Positions 25,903 through 34,265 of a DNA stretch of 38,398 bases are shown here, piece after piece. A program made the translations under genes and the position numbers. Under the pieces are notes generated by a model. That model saw only the letters and a list, made by a program, of their open reading frames with translations, searched no databases and was not told the DNA's origin. Each line of letters begins with the position of its first letter. The first letter of the stretch is position 1. Source of the stretch: Saprospiraceae bacterium (GTDB lineage Bacteria > Bacteroidota > Bacteroidia > Chitinophagales > Saprospiraceae); the NCBI GenBank assembly GCA_030729925.1, contig JANQWK010000055.1, positions 1-38,398 of the forward strand, written 5' to 3'.

Positions 25903-26724
25903 ATGGATGTACAGTTTTTGGAAAATACTTATGGTTTAAACAATATGTCGCAAGAAATAGCTGGTCTGCTCGAAAAAAAATACCTGCAATTCAACGAACC
26001 CGGTTTCTTGTCCGATGATCCCGTGAGCATCCCCCACCGCTTCGACACCCTCCAGGACATCGAAATCGTCGGATTTTGGACAGCAGTACTGGCTTGGGGA
26101 CAGCGCAAAACCATCATCCGCAGCGCAGAAACGCTGATCGGGCTAATGGACGGTGCCCCGCTGGACTTCGTACGCAACCATGAGGAGAAAGACCGCAAGC
26201 GGTTTGAAGGGTTCAAACACAGAACCTTCCAATACCTCGATACGCTGTATTTTCTCGAATTTTTTCAACAGTACTACCGCAACCACAACAGCCTGGAGGA
26301 CGCTTTCGCCCGTTTTTTGCATGCCGAAGATCCAACGGTAGAACCAGCACTTATAGGATTCCATGAACTGTTCTTTTCGCTGCCTGAGGCTCCAAAAAGA
26401 ACAAAAAAACATGTCCCTACCCCGAAAAAAAATGCTTCCTGTAAAAGATTGAATATGTTTTTGCGCTGGATGGTCAGATCAGATCACCGCGGAGTGGATT
26501 TTGGCTTGTGGAAAAATATTCAAACTTCCCAATTGCTTATCCCGCTGGATGTCCACGTGGAAAGGGTGGCCCGGCGCCTGGGGTTGCTCACTCGAAAACA
26601 AACAGACTGGAAATCCGTGCTCGAGCTGACCGATAACTTGAGGACCTTCGACCCTACAGATCCCGTAAAATACGATTATGCCCTCTTTGGAATGGGGGTT
26701 TTGGAAAAAGAGAGTCCCTTTTAA
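25903..26724 (+). CDS. DUF2400 (TIGR02757) family protein
   Basis: 273 residues. FLSDDPVSIPHRFDTLQDIEIVGFWTAVLAWGQRKTI at about 36-72 and FLRWMVRSDHRGVDFGLW near 186-203 are the hallmarks of this conserved family, found mostly in Bacteroidota and Proteobacteria. The family fold is described as related to helix-hairpin-helix DNA glycosylases, but no function is established. The central PKRTKKHVPTPKKNASCKR stretch (about 164-182) is a Lys-rich linker. The start is uncertain; 25945 (MSQEIAGLLEKKY) would also fit. Its stop overlaps the convergent DUF4783 stop in a shared TTAA at 26721-26724. Confidence 0.85.
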   Translation: MDVQFLENTYGLNNMSQEIAGLLEKKYLQFNEPGFLSDDPVSIPHRFDTLQDIEIVGFWTAVLAWGQRKTIIRSAETLIGLMDGAPLDFVRNHEEKDRKRFEGFKHRTFQYLDTLYFLEFFQQYYRNHNSLEDAFARFLHAEDPTVEPALIGFHELFFSLPEAPKRTKKHVPTPKKNASCKRLNMFLRWMVRSDHRGVDFGLWKNIQTSQLLIPLDVHVERVARRLGLLTRKQTDWKSVLELTDNLRTFDPTDPVKYDYALFGMGVLEKESPF

Positions 26725-27098
26725 GGGTCGAAACGCAACTCCTGAATGAGGGTTTTGTCACCCGTTACTTTCATGTACAAATAAACCCGATAATTCCCCG
26801 AAGCAGTCTTGAGGTCACCTATACAATAACGCGCATTTCCCTCCTTGGAAGCCCCCTCATGCACCTGTACAAAACCCTGCGGCGGATGCGCTGCAAAGAA
26901 TCCCGCAACCAGCGGTATCGCTTCCTCCCTGGCATAAATGCCTTCCTTTTCCGGCAGGGAAACCGTAAGCTCTGCATCGAAGTAAGATCCCAGCGTCTTT
27001 GCATCTCCCGCGCCAATAGCCTTTGTAATAGCCTGGAGGTCATAGGTATATACCTGCATAGAAGGATACAACAACAAGGCAAACAAAAGTATCTTCAT
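26721..27098 (-). CDS. DUF4783-family exported protein
   Basis: 125 residues. A signal peptide (MKILLFALLLYPSMQVYTYD) is followed by a small NTF2-like-looking domain: DLQAITKAIGAGDAKTLGSYFDAELTVSLP near 20-49, then FFAAHPPQGFVQVHEGASKEGNARYCIGDL. This is the pattern of DUF4783, a conserved periplasmic or outer-surface protein of Bacteroidota with unknown role. The frame is open 15 codons further upstream, but the signal peptide fixes the start at 27098. Repeat copy 3 lies about 250 bp upstream, beyond the start of this gene and facing gpmI. Confidence 0.82.
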   Translation of the reverse strand: MKILLFALLLYPSMQVYTYDLQAITKAIGAGDAKTLGSYFDAELTVSLPEKEGIYAREEAIPLVAGFFAAHPPQGFVQVHEGASKEGNARYCIGDLKTASGNYRVYLYMKVTGDKTLIQELRFDP

Positions 27099-27350
27099 CG
27101 CTCTTTTTTTAAGGGAAACAATTCCCGTTCGCAAATAATTCACGCTATCCCACTATTGATACCCCCCACATCACACCTCATCACAATCGTTTTTCCCCGG
27201 TAACGGGCATCAAAATCTCTGTTTTTTGCCTCAAAAACAATAGCTAAGTTATCCTCTAACGGTTTTTTATACCTATAAATTTTGAAGTGCCCACAATTTC
27301 CAATCCGCAACAAATTTGGTTGTTATAGCGTTTTTTTGGGCATAAATTTA

Positions 27351-27446
27351 TGAAAATCAATAATTTAAAGCACAGGTGCAAGGCACCTTAAGGTGACTTG
27401 CACGTTACTTACCCTTATTAATCCCTCCACACCCAAAAAAGTAATC
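27351..27446 (+). repeat. Dispersed hairpin repeat, copy 3 (complete, 96 bp)
   Basis: Leader 27351-27373, palindrome 27374-27405 and an inserted T at 27406. The tail 27407-27425 reads ACTTACCCTTATTAATCCC, three substitutions from the consensus, and the trailer ends AGTAATC at 27446. Pair 2/31 is G-G and pair 10/23 is G-A; the other 14 pairs are complementary. This copy is the most diverged of the four. Confidence 0.92.
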
Positions 27447-27525
27447 GTTTTTCGAGCTGTTTTTTAAAAATCTCAGGGCTTTACAAATTATCTGCCTGGG
27501 GGTGCCTGAAATCTTCGATCTTCCT

Positions 27526-27534
27526 TACTTTTGC
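27526..27534 (+). promoter_or_regulatory. -7 box for gpmI
   Basis: TACTTTTGC is an exact TAnnTTTGC match, 10 nt before the gpmI ATG. CTG at 27506-27508 with 17-nt spacing is a one-mismatch -33 candidate. Repeat copy 3 ends 79 bp before the box. Confidence 0.6.
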
Positions 27535-27544
27535 AAAAAAAAAT

Positions 27545-29080
27545 ATGGCTGCGAATAAGGTGATGTTGCTGATTCTGGATGGCTGGGGACACGGTTCAAA
27601 TCCCGCTTCCAGTGCGATCAGTAAGGCGCATACTCCCCTGATGGACGAATTGTATGAAAGTTATCCTCATGCAGAATTGATTACTTATGGTCTTGCGGTG
27701 GGCTTACCGGAGGGCCAGATGGGCAACTCCGAGGTAGGACATTTGAATATAGGTGCGGGTCGAGTGGTGTACCAGGATCTGGCAAAAATCAACCTGGCAG
27801 TGGCGGATGGTTCGCTGGCGAAGCATCCTTCGTTGCTTCGCGCCTTCGAACAGGTCAAACAGTCGGGCAAACGCCTGCACTACATAGGCTTGCTTTCCGA
27901 TGGCGGGGTGCATGCCCATATTGATCACCTGCAGGCCTTATGCGCAGCAGCAGACCAGCACGGTGTGCCAACCTTCGTACATGCTTTTATGGACGGGCGC
28001 GATACCGACCCGAAGAGCGGCATGGGCTATCTGGATACTTTTTTGCAGTTTACGGCGGGTACTTCCGTTCAGCTGGCTTCTGTGATTGGCAGGTATTTTG
28101 CGATGGACAGGGATAACCGATGGGAACGGGTCAAACTTGCCTACGATCTTTTGGTGCACGCCAAGGGCGAACCCAGCACGGATATCCTGACAACCATCCG
28201 GCAGCGCTACGATAGCGGGGAAACAGACGAGTTCCTGCAGCCCATTGTTTGCACCGACCCCCAGGGGAGCCCCCTGGCACAGATGGAAGCAGGAGATGTG
28301 GTGCTTTGTTTTAATTTCCGCACCGACAGACCCCGCGAGATTACCACCGTGCTGACGCAAAAAGATTTCCCGGAACTGGACATGTACAAATTGCCCCTCC
28401 ATTATCTTACCCTGACCAATTACGACGATACCTTCACGGATGTGGAGGTGCTCTATGGCAAAGACCAGCTCAACCTTACCCTGGGAGAAGTGGTCGCCGC
28501 CGCCGGCAAAACCCAAGTGCGCATCGCCGAAACAGAGAAGTATCCCCACGTAACTTACTTCTTTTCCGGTGGCCGGGAAACTCCTTTCGAGGGGGAAAAA
28601 AGAATTATGATTCCCTCCCCCAAAGTGCCTACCTACGATCTCCAGCCCGAAATGAGTGCCTACGAACTGACAGCCGCCATTATCGCAGAGATTCGCGCCT
28701 CCGTTCCGGATTTTATCTGCCTGAATTTCGCCAATGCCGATATGGTTGGCCATACAGGCGTGTTTGACGCCGCCGTGGCAGCTGCCGAAGCAGTTGACCG
28801 CTGCCTTTATGAGTTGATCCCCGTGGCACGGGAAAACGATTACGATGTGCTGATTATCGCCGATCACGGCAACTCAGATTATATGGTCAATGAGGACGGA
28901 AGCCCCAATACCGCTCATACCAAAAACCCGGTACCCGTGATCTTTATTCCGGCTCCCGATCGCAACGATACCTTCCAACTGCACAAAGGGGTGCTGGCCG
29001 ATGTGGCACCTACCATCCTGCAATTGATGGAGATTTCACAACCCGAGGCGATGACCGGGAAAACCCTGCTGGAGCTATGA
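27545..29080 (+). CDS. gpmI: 2,3-bisphosphoglycerate-independent phosphoglycerate mutase
   Basis: Interconverts 3- and 2-phosphoglycerate in glycolysis, using Mn2+ and a phosphoserine intermediate, without 2,3-bisphosphoglycerate. The length of 511 is normal. The alkaline-phosphatase-like half carries LILDGWGHG (about 7-15) and the catalytic serine in GNSEVGHLNIGAGR (about 59-72). Later metal ligands are seen in NFANADMVGHTG and IIADHGNSDYM. The gene has its own -7 box 10 nt upstream. The next ORF starts inside its stop (ATGA, 29077-29080), so the two are translationally coupled. Confidence 0.97.
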   Translation: MAANKVMLLILDGWGHGSNPASSAISKAHTPLMDELYESYPHAELITYGLAVGLPEGQMGNSEVGHLNIGAGRVVYQDLAKINLAVADGSLAKHPSLLRAFEQVKQSGKRLHYIGLLSDGGVHAHIDHLQALCAAADQHGVPTFVHAFMDGRDTDPKSGMGYLDTFLQFTAGTSVQLASVIGRYFAMDRDNRWERVKLAYDLLVHAKGEPSTDILTTIRQRYDSGETDEFLQPIVCTDPQGSPLAQMEAGDVVLCFNFRTDRPREITTVLTQKDFPELDMYKLPLHYLTLTNYDDTFTDVEVLYGKDQLNLTLGEVVAAAGKTQVRIAETEKYPHVTYFFSGGRETPFEGEKRIMIPSPKVPTYDLQPEMSAYELTAAIIAEIRASVPDFICLNFANADMVGHTGVFDAAVAAAEAVDRCLYELIPVARENDYDVLIIADHGNSDYMVNEDGSPNTAHTKNPVPVIFIPAPDRNDTFQLHKGVLADVAPTILQLMEISQPEAMTGKTLLEL

Positions 29081-29643
29081 GAAACAAGCACAACAGGATT
29101 TATGGGCTGCTGATGGTCGGATGCATGGCATTGAGCTGTACCCCCGACCTGCCACAAGCGACAGCCGCGGCACAGCCGTTTTTTAGCCTGAAAGGTTTCT
29201 TCGAGGCAGAAATTACCCGCCTCGGTGAAACAGTACCCCGGGCAAATAAGTTATTGCGCATCGCCGAAAAAGAAGAAATCCAAAAAGGCCTGACCCTGGA
29301 TTTTGCCACCGAACTGACCGCTTTCAAAGATTCCGATATCAATAGACCTTCCTGGGCCGATAAATATACCATAGATTCCGTGTTCGACGCCTCCGGCTAC
29401 CTGAATACCCTCGAATACCTGGCGAAAGATTCTACCCTCTACACCCGACATATCCGCCTGGATTTTGAAACAGACGGAACCGTCAAAAACTGCATGATCC
29501 GAAACCGATTGACCAACCTGATCTCCGATTTCAGACAGTCACTACAGTATGACCCCAAAACAGGGTACACCATCACCGTGTACCAGGGACTCGGTGATGA
29601 TGCCCGCCAACCCGTAACCTTAGTCGTGGAATTTGATCAGTAA
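29077..29643 (+). CDS. Putative lipoprotein of unknown function
   Basis: 188 residues. A signal peptide is followed by lipobox ALSC with the lipidated Cys at 21. The mature part is mostly alpha/beta, with LTLDFATELTAFKDSDINRP near 67-86 and SLQYDPKTGYTITVYQGL near 152-169. I do not recognise the family. Its ATG overlaps the gpmI stop by 4 bp (ATGA), which argues for joint translation, though no functional link to glycolysis is obvious. A hairpin without a T-run follows 3 bp after the stop. Confidence 0.75.
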   Translation: MRNKHNRIYGLLMVGCMALSCTPDLPQATAAAQPFFSLKGFFEAEITRLGETVPRANKLLRIAEKEEIQKGLTLDFATELTAFKDSDINRPSWADKYTIDSVFDASGYLNTLEYLAKDSTLYTRHIRLDFETDGTVKNCMIRNRLTNLISDFRQSLQYDPKTGYTITVYQGLGDDARQPVTLVVEFDQ

Positions 29644-29646
29644 AAG

Positions 29647-29680
29647 GGCAGTTGTTGCATAAAACGCAGCAACAACTGCC
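29647..29680 (+). terminator. Perfect 12-bp hairpin after the gpmI operon
   Basis: GGCAGTTGTTGC at 29647-29658 pairs exactly with GCAACAACTGCC at 29669-29680 over a 10-nt loop. It begins 3 bp after the lipoprotein stop. No T-run follows, so it may be a transcript-end stabiliser or a Rho-linked stop rather than a classical intrinsic terminator. Confidence 0.55.
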
Positions 29681-29858
29681 AGGTACATAGTGTGAGGAGT
29701 ATGTGCTACTCAGTACCAGTACTTGAGTTGCTTCGTCAACGCCTGTATTATTCTTTGAGAGAAGATGATTGTATTTGCTGTTGACAAATATATTACAATT
29801 ATTTGTAACCTACAATAGGCTACTAATCAGTTTTTTGAAAATATGGATGAGTCAGGGC

Positions 29859-29960
29859 AAAAAAAAGAGGCAGTGCACTTGGCACCACCTCAGCCCTAAC
29901 CAAATAAAACCAAATTATTTTTGAGACTTACTGTCTTGCTTACTTATTGTACTTTATACA
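29859..29960 (-). ncRNA. Candidate small RNA with intrinsic terminator
   Basis: On the minus strand GAGGTGGTGC (29891-29882) pairs with GCACTGCCTC (29876-29867) over ten pairs including two G-U wobbles and a 5-nt loop, followed by eight U (29866-29859). On the plus strand the wobble positions would be C-A mismatches, so the fold is specific to the minus strand. Upstream on that strand are TACTTTTG (29972-29965) and TTG at 29998-29996 with 23-nt spacing. The product would be roughly 100 nt with no reading frame of note. The start site near 29958 is inferred. Confidence 0.5.
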
Positions 29961-29964
29961 ATTA

Positions 29965-29998
29965 CAAAAGTACTAAAATTATGTTAAAACCATCCCAA
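29965..29998 (-). promoter_or_regulatory. Promoter of the candidate small RNA
   Basis: The minus strand shows TTG (29998-29996), a 23-nt spacer and TACTTTTG (29972-29965), fitting TTG-N(17-23)-TAnnTTTG. No annotated gene begins downstream on this strand for over 2 kb. Confidence 0.45.
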
Positions 29999-30004
29999 TA
30001 TTTG

Positions 30005-30027
30005 GGCAAAAAAATTGTTTTTTTGCC
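30005..30027. terminator. Hairpin with A/T arms
   Basis: GGCAAAAAAA and TTTTTTTGCC form a 10-bp inverted repeat with a 3-nt loop. Its symmetric A and T arms resemble a bidirectional terminator. It lies upstream of the M28 peptidase gene and just behind the candidate small-RNA promoter. Confidence 0.4.
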
Positions 30028-30134
30028 TAATCTTTAATTTTATATTTTTTTAGCGAGGTGTTTTTTATTTTTTTAGAATTTTGATAAAATAAATGCCCGT
30101 TATTCCATATATTATTTTGAAAAAAAGATTTACT

Positions 30135-31550
30135 ATGCGATCTGGATTACTTTTAGGATTTTTTTTGGTGTTGTTGTTTCCTGCGCTTCGGGCGCAACAG
30201 GCTGCTGATCTTGCTGTAGCGTACCAGGAAGACGCGCAGTTTATCCGTCGGATATACGATGATGCGCTGAGGTATTCGAGTAGTTATGACTGGTTGCACT
30301 ATCTGACCAAGCGGATTGGGGCGCGTTTAAGTGGGACGCCGGAAGCTGCAGCGGCAGTAGAATATACCCGTCAGATGATGGACACGCTGGGTTTGGATGT
30401 GGTGCGTCTGGAGCCTTGTATGGTACCGCACTGGCAGCGTGGGACGTATGAGGAAGTTCGGATTGTTCATTCCAACAAGGCGGGCAGCCGGGATTTACGG
30501 GCGGTTTCGCTGGGGGGATCCATTGGAACGGGTTCTATGGGGATTACCGCAGATGTGGTAGAGGTGCGTTCGTTGGATGAGGTGGACACGCTGGGGAGTG
30601 CCGCCCTTGCGGGCAAAATTGTGTTTTTCAACCGTCCGATGGATCCTACCCGGATTAATACGTTTAACGCTTATGGGGGAGCGGTGGATCAGAGAGCATT
30701 GGGCGCAGCGCGCGCAGGCAAATACGGCGCTGTTGGGGTACTGGTGCGGTCTATGACGACGGGGCTGGACGATGTGCCCCACACCGGCTCGATGTCGTAC
30801 CAGCCGGATGTGACTCCGATACCTGCTATGGGGATCAGTACAAATGATGCGGAGTTGTTGAGTCGCTTGCTGAAGGAGGAGTCTGTTCGGGTGTTTATGC
30901 GCAACAATTCGTCTATGTCGTCCGAAAAACCTTCTTATAATGTTATCGGGGAGATCAAAGGGAGTTTGTATCCCGATGAGATTATCCTGGTGGGAGGACA
31001 CCTGGACTCCTGGGATATAGGAGAGGGTGCCCACGATGACGGGGCGGGCTGCGTGCAGTCACTCGGGGTAGTAGAGACCCTCAAGCGGTTGAACTACAAA
31101 CCAAAGCGAACCATTCGGGTGGTGATGTTTATGAATGAGGAAAATGGGTTGCGCGGAGGTAGAACGTATTGGGAAAATTCCTACAAGGCAGGAGAGTACC
31201 ATCTTGGAGCGATCGAATCGGATCGCGGGGGCTTTACGCCCAGGGCTTTTTCAGCGGAGGGGCATCCGGATATTTTTGCCGAAGGCTATAAAAATATCAG
31301 CAGGTGGTTGCCGCTATTGGAGCCTTATGGCATTACCTTTGAATTGGGAGGTTCAGGAGCGGATATCAGTGGTCTGAAAGACCAAAAGGGAATGCTGTTT
31401 GGGCTGGTACCGGATTCTCAGCGTTATTTTGATGTTCACCACACGGCAGCGGATGTGCTGGAGAGCGTAAACAAGCGGGAGTTGGAACTGGGTACGGCGG
31501 CGATGGCAACCTTGGTGTATCTGCTGGATCAATACGGATTTAAAGAGTAA
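30135..31550 (+). CDS. M28-family metallopeptidase
   Basis: 471 residues, an exported zinc aminopeptidase or carboxypeptidase-like enzyme. A signal peptide (MRSGLLLGFFLVLLFPALRAQ) opens it. The two-zinc M28 ligands are visible in order: GGHLDSWD near 283 (His, Asp), AHDDGAG (bridging Asp), NEENGLRGG (general base and ligand Glu), the IESDRGG segment (Asp) and HHTAAD (His). A PA-like insert precedes the catalytic domain. I start at 30135 because the 14 upstream codons precede the signal peptide. hpt begins 3 bp after the stop, so they are likely co-transcribed. It probably degrades peptides in the periplasm or outside the cell. Confidence 0.93.
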   Translation: MRSGLLLGFFLVLLFPALRAQQAADLAVAYQEDAQFIRRIYDDALRYSSSYDWLHYLTKRIGARLSGTPEAAAAVEYTRQMMDTLGLDVVRLEPCMVPHWQRGTYEEVRIVHSNKAGSRDLRAVSLGGSIGTGSMGITADVVEVRSLDEVDTLGSAALAGKIVFFNRPMDPTRINTFNAYGGAVDQRALGAARAGKYGAVGVLVRSMTTGLDDVPHTGSMSYQPDVTPIPAMGISTNDAELLSRLLKEESVRVFMRNNSSMSSEKPSYNVIGEIKGSLYPDEIILVGGHLDSWDIGEGAHDDGAGCVQSLGVVETLKRLNYKPKRTIRVVMFMNEENGLRGGRTYWENSYKAGEYHLGAIESDRGGFTPRAFSAEGHPDIFAEGYKNISRWLPLLEPYGITFELGGSGADISGLKDQKGMLFGLVPDSQRYFDVHHTAADVLESVNKRELELGTAAMATLVYLLDQYGFKE

Positions 31551-31553
31551 TGC

Positions 31554-32105
31554 ATGTTACCAATGGAAAAAGATGTTATGGTGCATGGCCTGCGTTTCAG
31601 GCCGCTGATTGCAGCAGCAGAGATACAGGCAAGGGTAGCCGGAATGGGTGCCGCGATTTCTGAAGCTTATCGCGATAAAAACCCGCTTTTCCTGGGTGTC
31701 CTGAATGGTTGTTTTGTGTTTATGGCCGATCTGTTGCGCCATTGCGATATTGCCTGCGAGGTGTCTTTTATCAAGTTGTCTTCTTACGAGGGACTGCAGT
31801 CTAGCGGAACCGTCAAGACTCAGATCGGACTGGAAACGGATATTCGGGGTAGGCACGTGATTTTGGTAGAGGACATCGTGGATACAGGACGAACTTTGAG
31901 TGCGTTTTTGCCTGAACTGAAAGCCATGGAACCGGCTTCAGTTGCCCTGGCATCCCTGGTGGTAAAACCGGATGCGCTGGCGTTTCCCTTGCACATTGAT
32001 TACGTGGGCTTTGAGATCGAAAATCGCTTTATTGTAGGGTATGGCCTGGATTACAACGGACAGGCGCGCAACTTACCCGGTATTTTTCAATTGGCATCAA
32101 CTTAG
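31554..32105 (+). CDS. hpt: Hypoxanthine phosphoribosyltransferase
   Basis: Salvages hypoxanthine (and often guanine) with PRPP to make IMP or GMP in the cytoplasm. 183 residues. The PRPP loop VEDIVDTGRTL begins at about 105, preceded by the strand HVILVED. Conserved features include LNGCFVFMADLLRH near 50-63 and SSYEGLQSSGTVK near 76-88, and the C-terminal YVGFEIENRFIVGYGLDYNG is typical. ATG at 31554 and 31563 both fit. It lies 3 bp after the M28 gene and 10 bp before the IMPase-family gene. Confidence 0.95.
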   Translation: MLPMEKDVMVHGLRFRPLIAAAEIQARVAGMGAAISEAYRDKNPLFLGVLNGCFVFMADLLRHCDIACEVSFIKLSSYEGLQSSGTVKTQIGLETDIRGRHVILVEDIVDTGRTLSAFLPELKAMEPASVALASLVVKPDALAFPLHIDYVGFEIENRFIVGYGLDYNGQARNLPGIFQLAST

Positions 32106-32115
32106 TTTTTGTACC

Positions 32116-32913
32116 ATGACGACAACAGCTTGGCAGGATATCGCCCTGCAAACGGTAGAAGCGGTAAAGGAAGTGGCGGCATTTATTCGTTCCCAGCTGG
32201 GAAGGGTTGGCTCGGCCGATATTCTGGACAAGGGTACGCACAGTCTGGTGAGCTACGTGGATCGCCGTGCGGAGGAAATGCTGGTAGCGGGTTTGCAGAA
32301 AATTACCCCGGATGCGGTTTTTCTGACAGAAGAGCAAACGGTGGCTCCTGTAGCGGGTGAATTGAAGTGGATCATTGATCCGCTGGATGGAACTACCAAT
32401 TTTTTACATGGGGTTCCCTTGTTTGCGATCAGCGCAGGATTGGAATACCAAGGTAGGATAGTGGTCGGAGTAGTGGCTGAACTGATGCGGGAAGAGTATT
32501 TTTGGGCCTGGGCAGGAGGTGGCACTTTCCTCAACGGTAAACAGGTAGGCGTCCGACGCTCGGAGCGTTTGTTTGATGCCTGTATTTGTATAGGCTTGCC
32601 CGCTGACCAAGGGGCATTGTACCGCGACACCCTGCATTTGTTGTCTCGCCTGATTCCGGCTACCCGTGGGGTGCGCAACCTGGGGGCGGCAGCGGTGGAA
32701 ATCGCATATGTGGCTTGTGGCCGTTTCGATGCTTTTATCGAACTGGGACTCTCTCCCTGGGACGTGGCGGCGGGGGCTTTGTTGGTACAGGAGGCAGGAG
32801 GGAAGGTCACGGATGCTGCAGGTGGAGCAGATTACCTTTACGGAGGGGCTTTTGTTGCTACCAATGGTGCTCTGCATCCGGAGGTTCTGGAGCAGATTCG
32901 GCATGGATCCTGA
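32116..32913 (+). CDS. Inositol-monophosphatase-family protein
   Basis: 265 residues of the Mg2+-dependent IMPase/CysQ/FBPase superfamily. Metal ligands are visible: EE at 72-73, the signature DPLDGTTNF at 88-96, and WDVAAG near 215. The product family includes inositol-1-phosphatase, 3'-phosphoadenosine phosphatase (CysQ) and related sugar phosphatases. The motif LGAAAVEIAYVACGRFDAFIE suits the inositol-monophosphatase branch rather than CysQ. It starts at 32116, because the upstream 25 codons overlap hpt. It is 10 bp after hpt. A 7-bp TTTCCGG/CCGGAAA hairpin follows the stop at about 32922-32940. Confidence 0.93.
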   Translation: MTTTAWQDIALQTVEAVKEVAAFIRSQLGRVGSADILDKGTHSLVSYVDRRAEEMLVAGLQKITPDAVFLTEEQTVAPVAGELKWIIDPLDGTTNFLHGVPLFAISAGLEYQGRIVVGVVAELMREEYFWAWAGGGTFLNGKQVGVRRSERLFDACICIGLPADQGALYRDTLHLLSRLIPATRGVRNLGAAAVEIAYVACGRFDAFIELGLSPWDVAAGALLVQEAGGKVTDAAGGADYLYGGAFVATNGALHPEVLEQIRHGS

Positions 32914-33023
32914 GATCGGTTTTCCGGCTGTACCGGAAACTGGTCTGACTGCTTTTCGTTTTGATCGAACTTATTTCTCTGCTTAGCTTTTGCAGGTTAC
33001 CTTAGTTTTCTAAAATAGAAGTC

Positions 33024-34262
33024 ATGGATTTACTGGAAAATATTCGTTACGCGATTCGAACTGTGCGCTCCAACTGGTTGCGTGCAGTACTGACCCTGCT
33101 GATTATTGCATTTGGAATCATGGCTCTGGTAGGCATCCTGACAGCCATTGACAGCGCGATTTATTCTCTTAGTTCGAATTTGTCGTACTTAGGTGCCAAT
33201 TCTTTTGACATCGAGCCCAAGGGGGATGGTATGGGACGAAGGAGAGGAGGGGTTGTGGAAAAAAGAGGGGATGCGATCAGTTACAAACAGGCTATAGCTT
33301 TTTCTGAAAACTACGATTTTCCCGCCAGGGTGGCTATTTCGATATCTTGTACCGGTAATGCAACGATCAAGTACCAGGATAAAAAGACCAATCCCAACGT
33401 AATTATTTTCGGGGTCAACGAAAATTACCTGGAGGCGCGTTCTTTTGAAATTGAGGTGGGGCGTAATTTTACCCGAAAGGAGGTAGAGTATGGGTCGTAT
33501 AATGCGATCGTGGGTGCGAATATCGTGGATCAGCTTTTCGATGGGGATGCCTCTAAGGCGCTTAATAAGGACATTTCAGCCGGCAATATCAAACTTCGGA
33601 TTATTGGGGTGATGAAAGAAAAGGGTTCGAGCATGCGGGACAGTGATGATCGCCGGGTGCTGATCCCGTTGTTTACGGGAAAACGGTATTACGGAACTTC
33701 GGATACGGATTACTCGCTTTATGTGTCGGCGAACCAGCCTGATCAGGTGGAGTTTGCCATTGCCGAGGCCACGCAGGTGTTTCGCAACATTCGGGGTTTG
33801 CGGGCTTCAGAGGAAAATGACTTCGAGATTACGAAAAGTGATAGTTTGATCGGGGTGATTAAGGAAAACACTTTGTATTTCCGGTTGGGAGCTATTGGGA
33901 TAGGATTGATTACCCTGTTGGGAGCCGCGATAGGATTGATGAACATCATGTTGGTTTCGGTAACGGAACGCACGCGTGAAATTGGGGTGACGAAGGCATT
34001 GGGGGCGACCCGTCAAAATATATTGATTCAGTTTTTGACCGAGGCAGTCGTCATCAGCATGATTGGTGGTTTGTTGGGGATTGTCCTGGGGGTTTTGGTG
34101 GGTAATGTAGTGACCGTGCTGATGGGGGGCTCGTTTTTATTTCCCTGGCTATGGATTACGGTTGCGGTGATCACCTGTACCATTGTAGGCTTGATTTCCG
34201 GTTTGTATCCCGCTTTAAAGGCAGCGCGGCTGGATCCGATTGAGGCGCTCAGATATGAGTAG
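33024..34262 (+). CDS. ABC transporter permease (MacB/FtsX type)
   Basis: 412 residues with the classic MacB topology: one N-terminal helix ([20 protein letters not shown] near 15-34), a large periplasmic MacB-like domain (about 45-280) and three C-terminal helices (near 292-318, 345-370 and 375-396, with [21 protein letters not shown] in the cytoplasmic loop). Such permeases work with an ATPase in lipoprotein release, peptide export or mechanotransmission. No ATPase gene is in the window, so the partner must be elsewhere. The flippase gene starts 3 bp after its stop, so the two share a transcript. Its role in polysaccharide traffic is not shown. Confidence 0.92.
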   Translation: MDLLENIRYAIRTVRSNWLRAVLTLLIIAFGIMALVGILTAIDSAIYSLSSNLSYLGANSFDIEPKGDGMGRRRGGVVEKRGDAISYKQAIAFSENYDFPARVAISISCTGNATIKYQDKKTNPNVIIFGVNENYLEARSFEIEVGRNFTRKEVEYGSYNAIVGANIVDQLFDGDASKALNKDISAGNIKLRIIGVMKEKGSSMRDSDDRRVLIPLFTGKRYYGTSDTDYSLYVSANQPDQVEFAIAEATQVFRNIRGLRASEENDFEITKSDSLIGVIKENTLYFRLGAIGIGLITLLGAAIGLMNIMLVSVTERTREIGVTKALGATRQNILIQFLTEAVVISMIGGLLGIVLGVLVGNVVTVLMGGSFLFPWLWITVAVITCTIVGLISGLYPALKAARLDPIEALRYE

Positions 34263-34265
34263 CCC

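Larger units (their letters stand above)
27099..27544. other. Divergent intergenic region holding repeat copy 3
   Basis: The 446-bp gap between the DUF4783 gene and gpmI. It holds repeat copy 3 (27351-27446) and the gpmI -7 box (27526-27534). The stretch 27099-27350 is AT-rich, and I see no gene, terminator or recognised motif in it. Confidence 0.8.
29644..30134. other. Structured intergenic region, 491 bp
   Basis: Contains a perfect 12-bp hairpin (29647-29680), smaller overlapping hairpins (29696-29740), an ACAAAT/ATTTGT dyad (29784-29806), a candidate minus-strand small RNA (29859-29960) and an A/T-arm hairpin (30005-30027). No open frame of note lies within it. The M28 peptidase starts at 30135; the bases immediately before it are AT-rich without a clear TAnnTTTG. 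Confidence 0.7.

Noticed and set aside
24788-27446. Composite transposon bounded by copies 2 and 3
   Set aside because: No transposase lies between the copies, no target-site duplication was seen, and the repeats are direct. Recombination between the repeats remains possible and is listed as a finding.
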